A stretch of DNA of 14,292 nucleotides from an uncultured Ruminococcus sp. (GTDB lineage Bacteria > Bacillota > Clostridia > Oscillospirales > Ruminococcaceae). The translations under genes were made by a program, and so were the position numbers. The stretch covers positions 1 to 14,292 of the forward strand of contig CAMWJT010000013.1 of the NCBI GenBank assembly GCA_947174625.1, read 5' to 3'. Numbering within the stretch: position 1 is the first letter of the stretch; each line of letters starts with the position of its first letter. The notes under the pieces were generated by a model. The model saw only the letters and a program-made list of their open reading frames with translations. It was not told where the DNA came from and searched no databases. Shown in pieces: positions 14,264-14,292 of this stretch.

Positions 14264-14292
14264 TTGACTTGCCTGTGAAAAAATGTTATAAT
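14264..14292 (+). promoter_or_regulatory. Near-consensus sigma-A promoter reading out of the window
   Basis: TTGACT (14264-14269) and TATAAT (14287-14292) are separated by exactly 17 bp. The promoter diverges from spoIID and must drive a gene or RNA just beyond the right edge. Confidence 0.8.

Noticed and set aside
1..14292. DnaA boxes or an origin within the window.
   Set aside because: I found no cluster of TTATNCACA sequences. oriC is expected outside the window, beyond jag. tRNA, rRNA and insertion sequences were also looked for and not seen.

Overview
The window looks like an origin-proximal stretch of a low-to-moderate-GC, endospore-forming Bacillota, most probably a Ruminococcus/Oscillospiraceae-type clostridium. 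The evidence is the gene order jag(khpB)-mnmE-mnmG-rsmG-noc-soj-parB, the classic block beside oriC in Firmicutes, together with the sporulation genes ytaF and spoIID. The lineage is inferred from gene content and protein flavour, not from a database search.

Layout. 1-4949 (+): the 3' part of jag/khpB, then mnmE, mnmG and rsmG, closely spaced and probably one operon. 4950-5878: a tandem array of about 203-bp units. Each unit joins a piece resembling the rsmG 5' end (with a parS site) to a piece matching the rsmG 3' end. A strong terminator follows at 5899-5933. 6040-6921 (+): a Noc-type ParB paralogue with its own promoter. 7087-8787 (+): soj(parA) and parB(spo0J) behind a good sigma-A-type promoter. 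8844-10130: serS, followed 2 bp later by a small membrane protein gene. 10656-11255 (-): ytaF, convergent with the previous gene and divergent from birA (11353-12306, +). 12355-12972 (+): an AT-rich SAM-methyltransferase-like gene, followed by parS and a terminator. 13135-14178 (-): spoIID. At the right edge a near-consensus promoter points out of the window.

How it fits together. Soj, ParB and parS form the origin-segregation system, and Noc is the ParB-derived nucleoid-occlusion protein. The window holds seven perfect copies of the fully symmetric 16-mer TGTTCCACGTGGAACA, one degenerate copy, and three copies with the same CACGTG-to-CACATG change in the same orientation. The perfect copies are all intergenic; four lie in the tandem array at a period of about 203 bp. 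The main discovery candidate is this array: a miniature centromere that seems to have grown by amplification of an internally deleted rsmG. MnmE/MnmG (tRNA wobble uridine modification), RsmG (16S rRNA m7G527), SerRS and BirA are housekeeping enzymes. SpoIID acts in engulfment.
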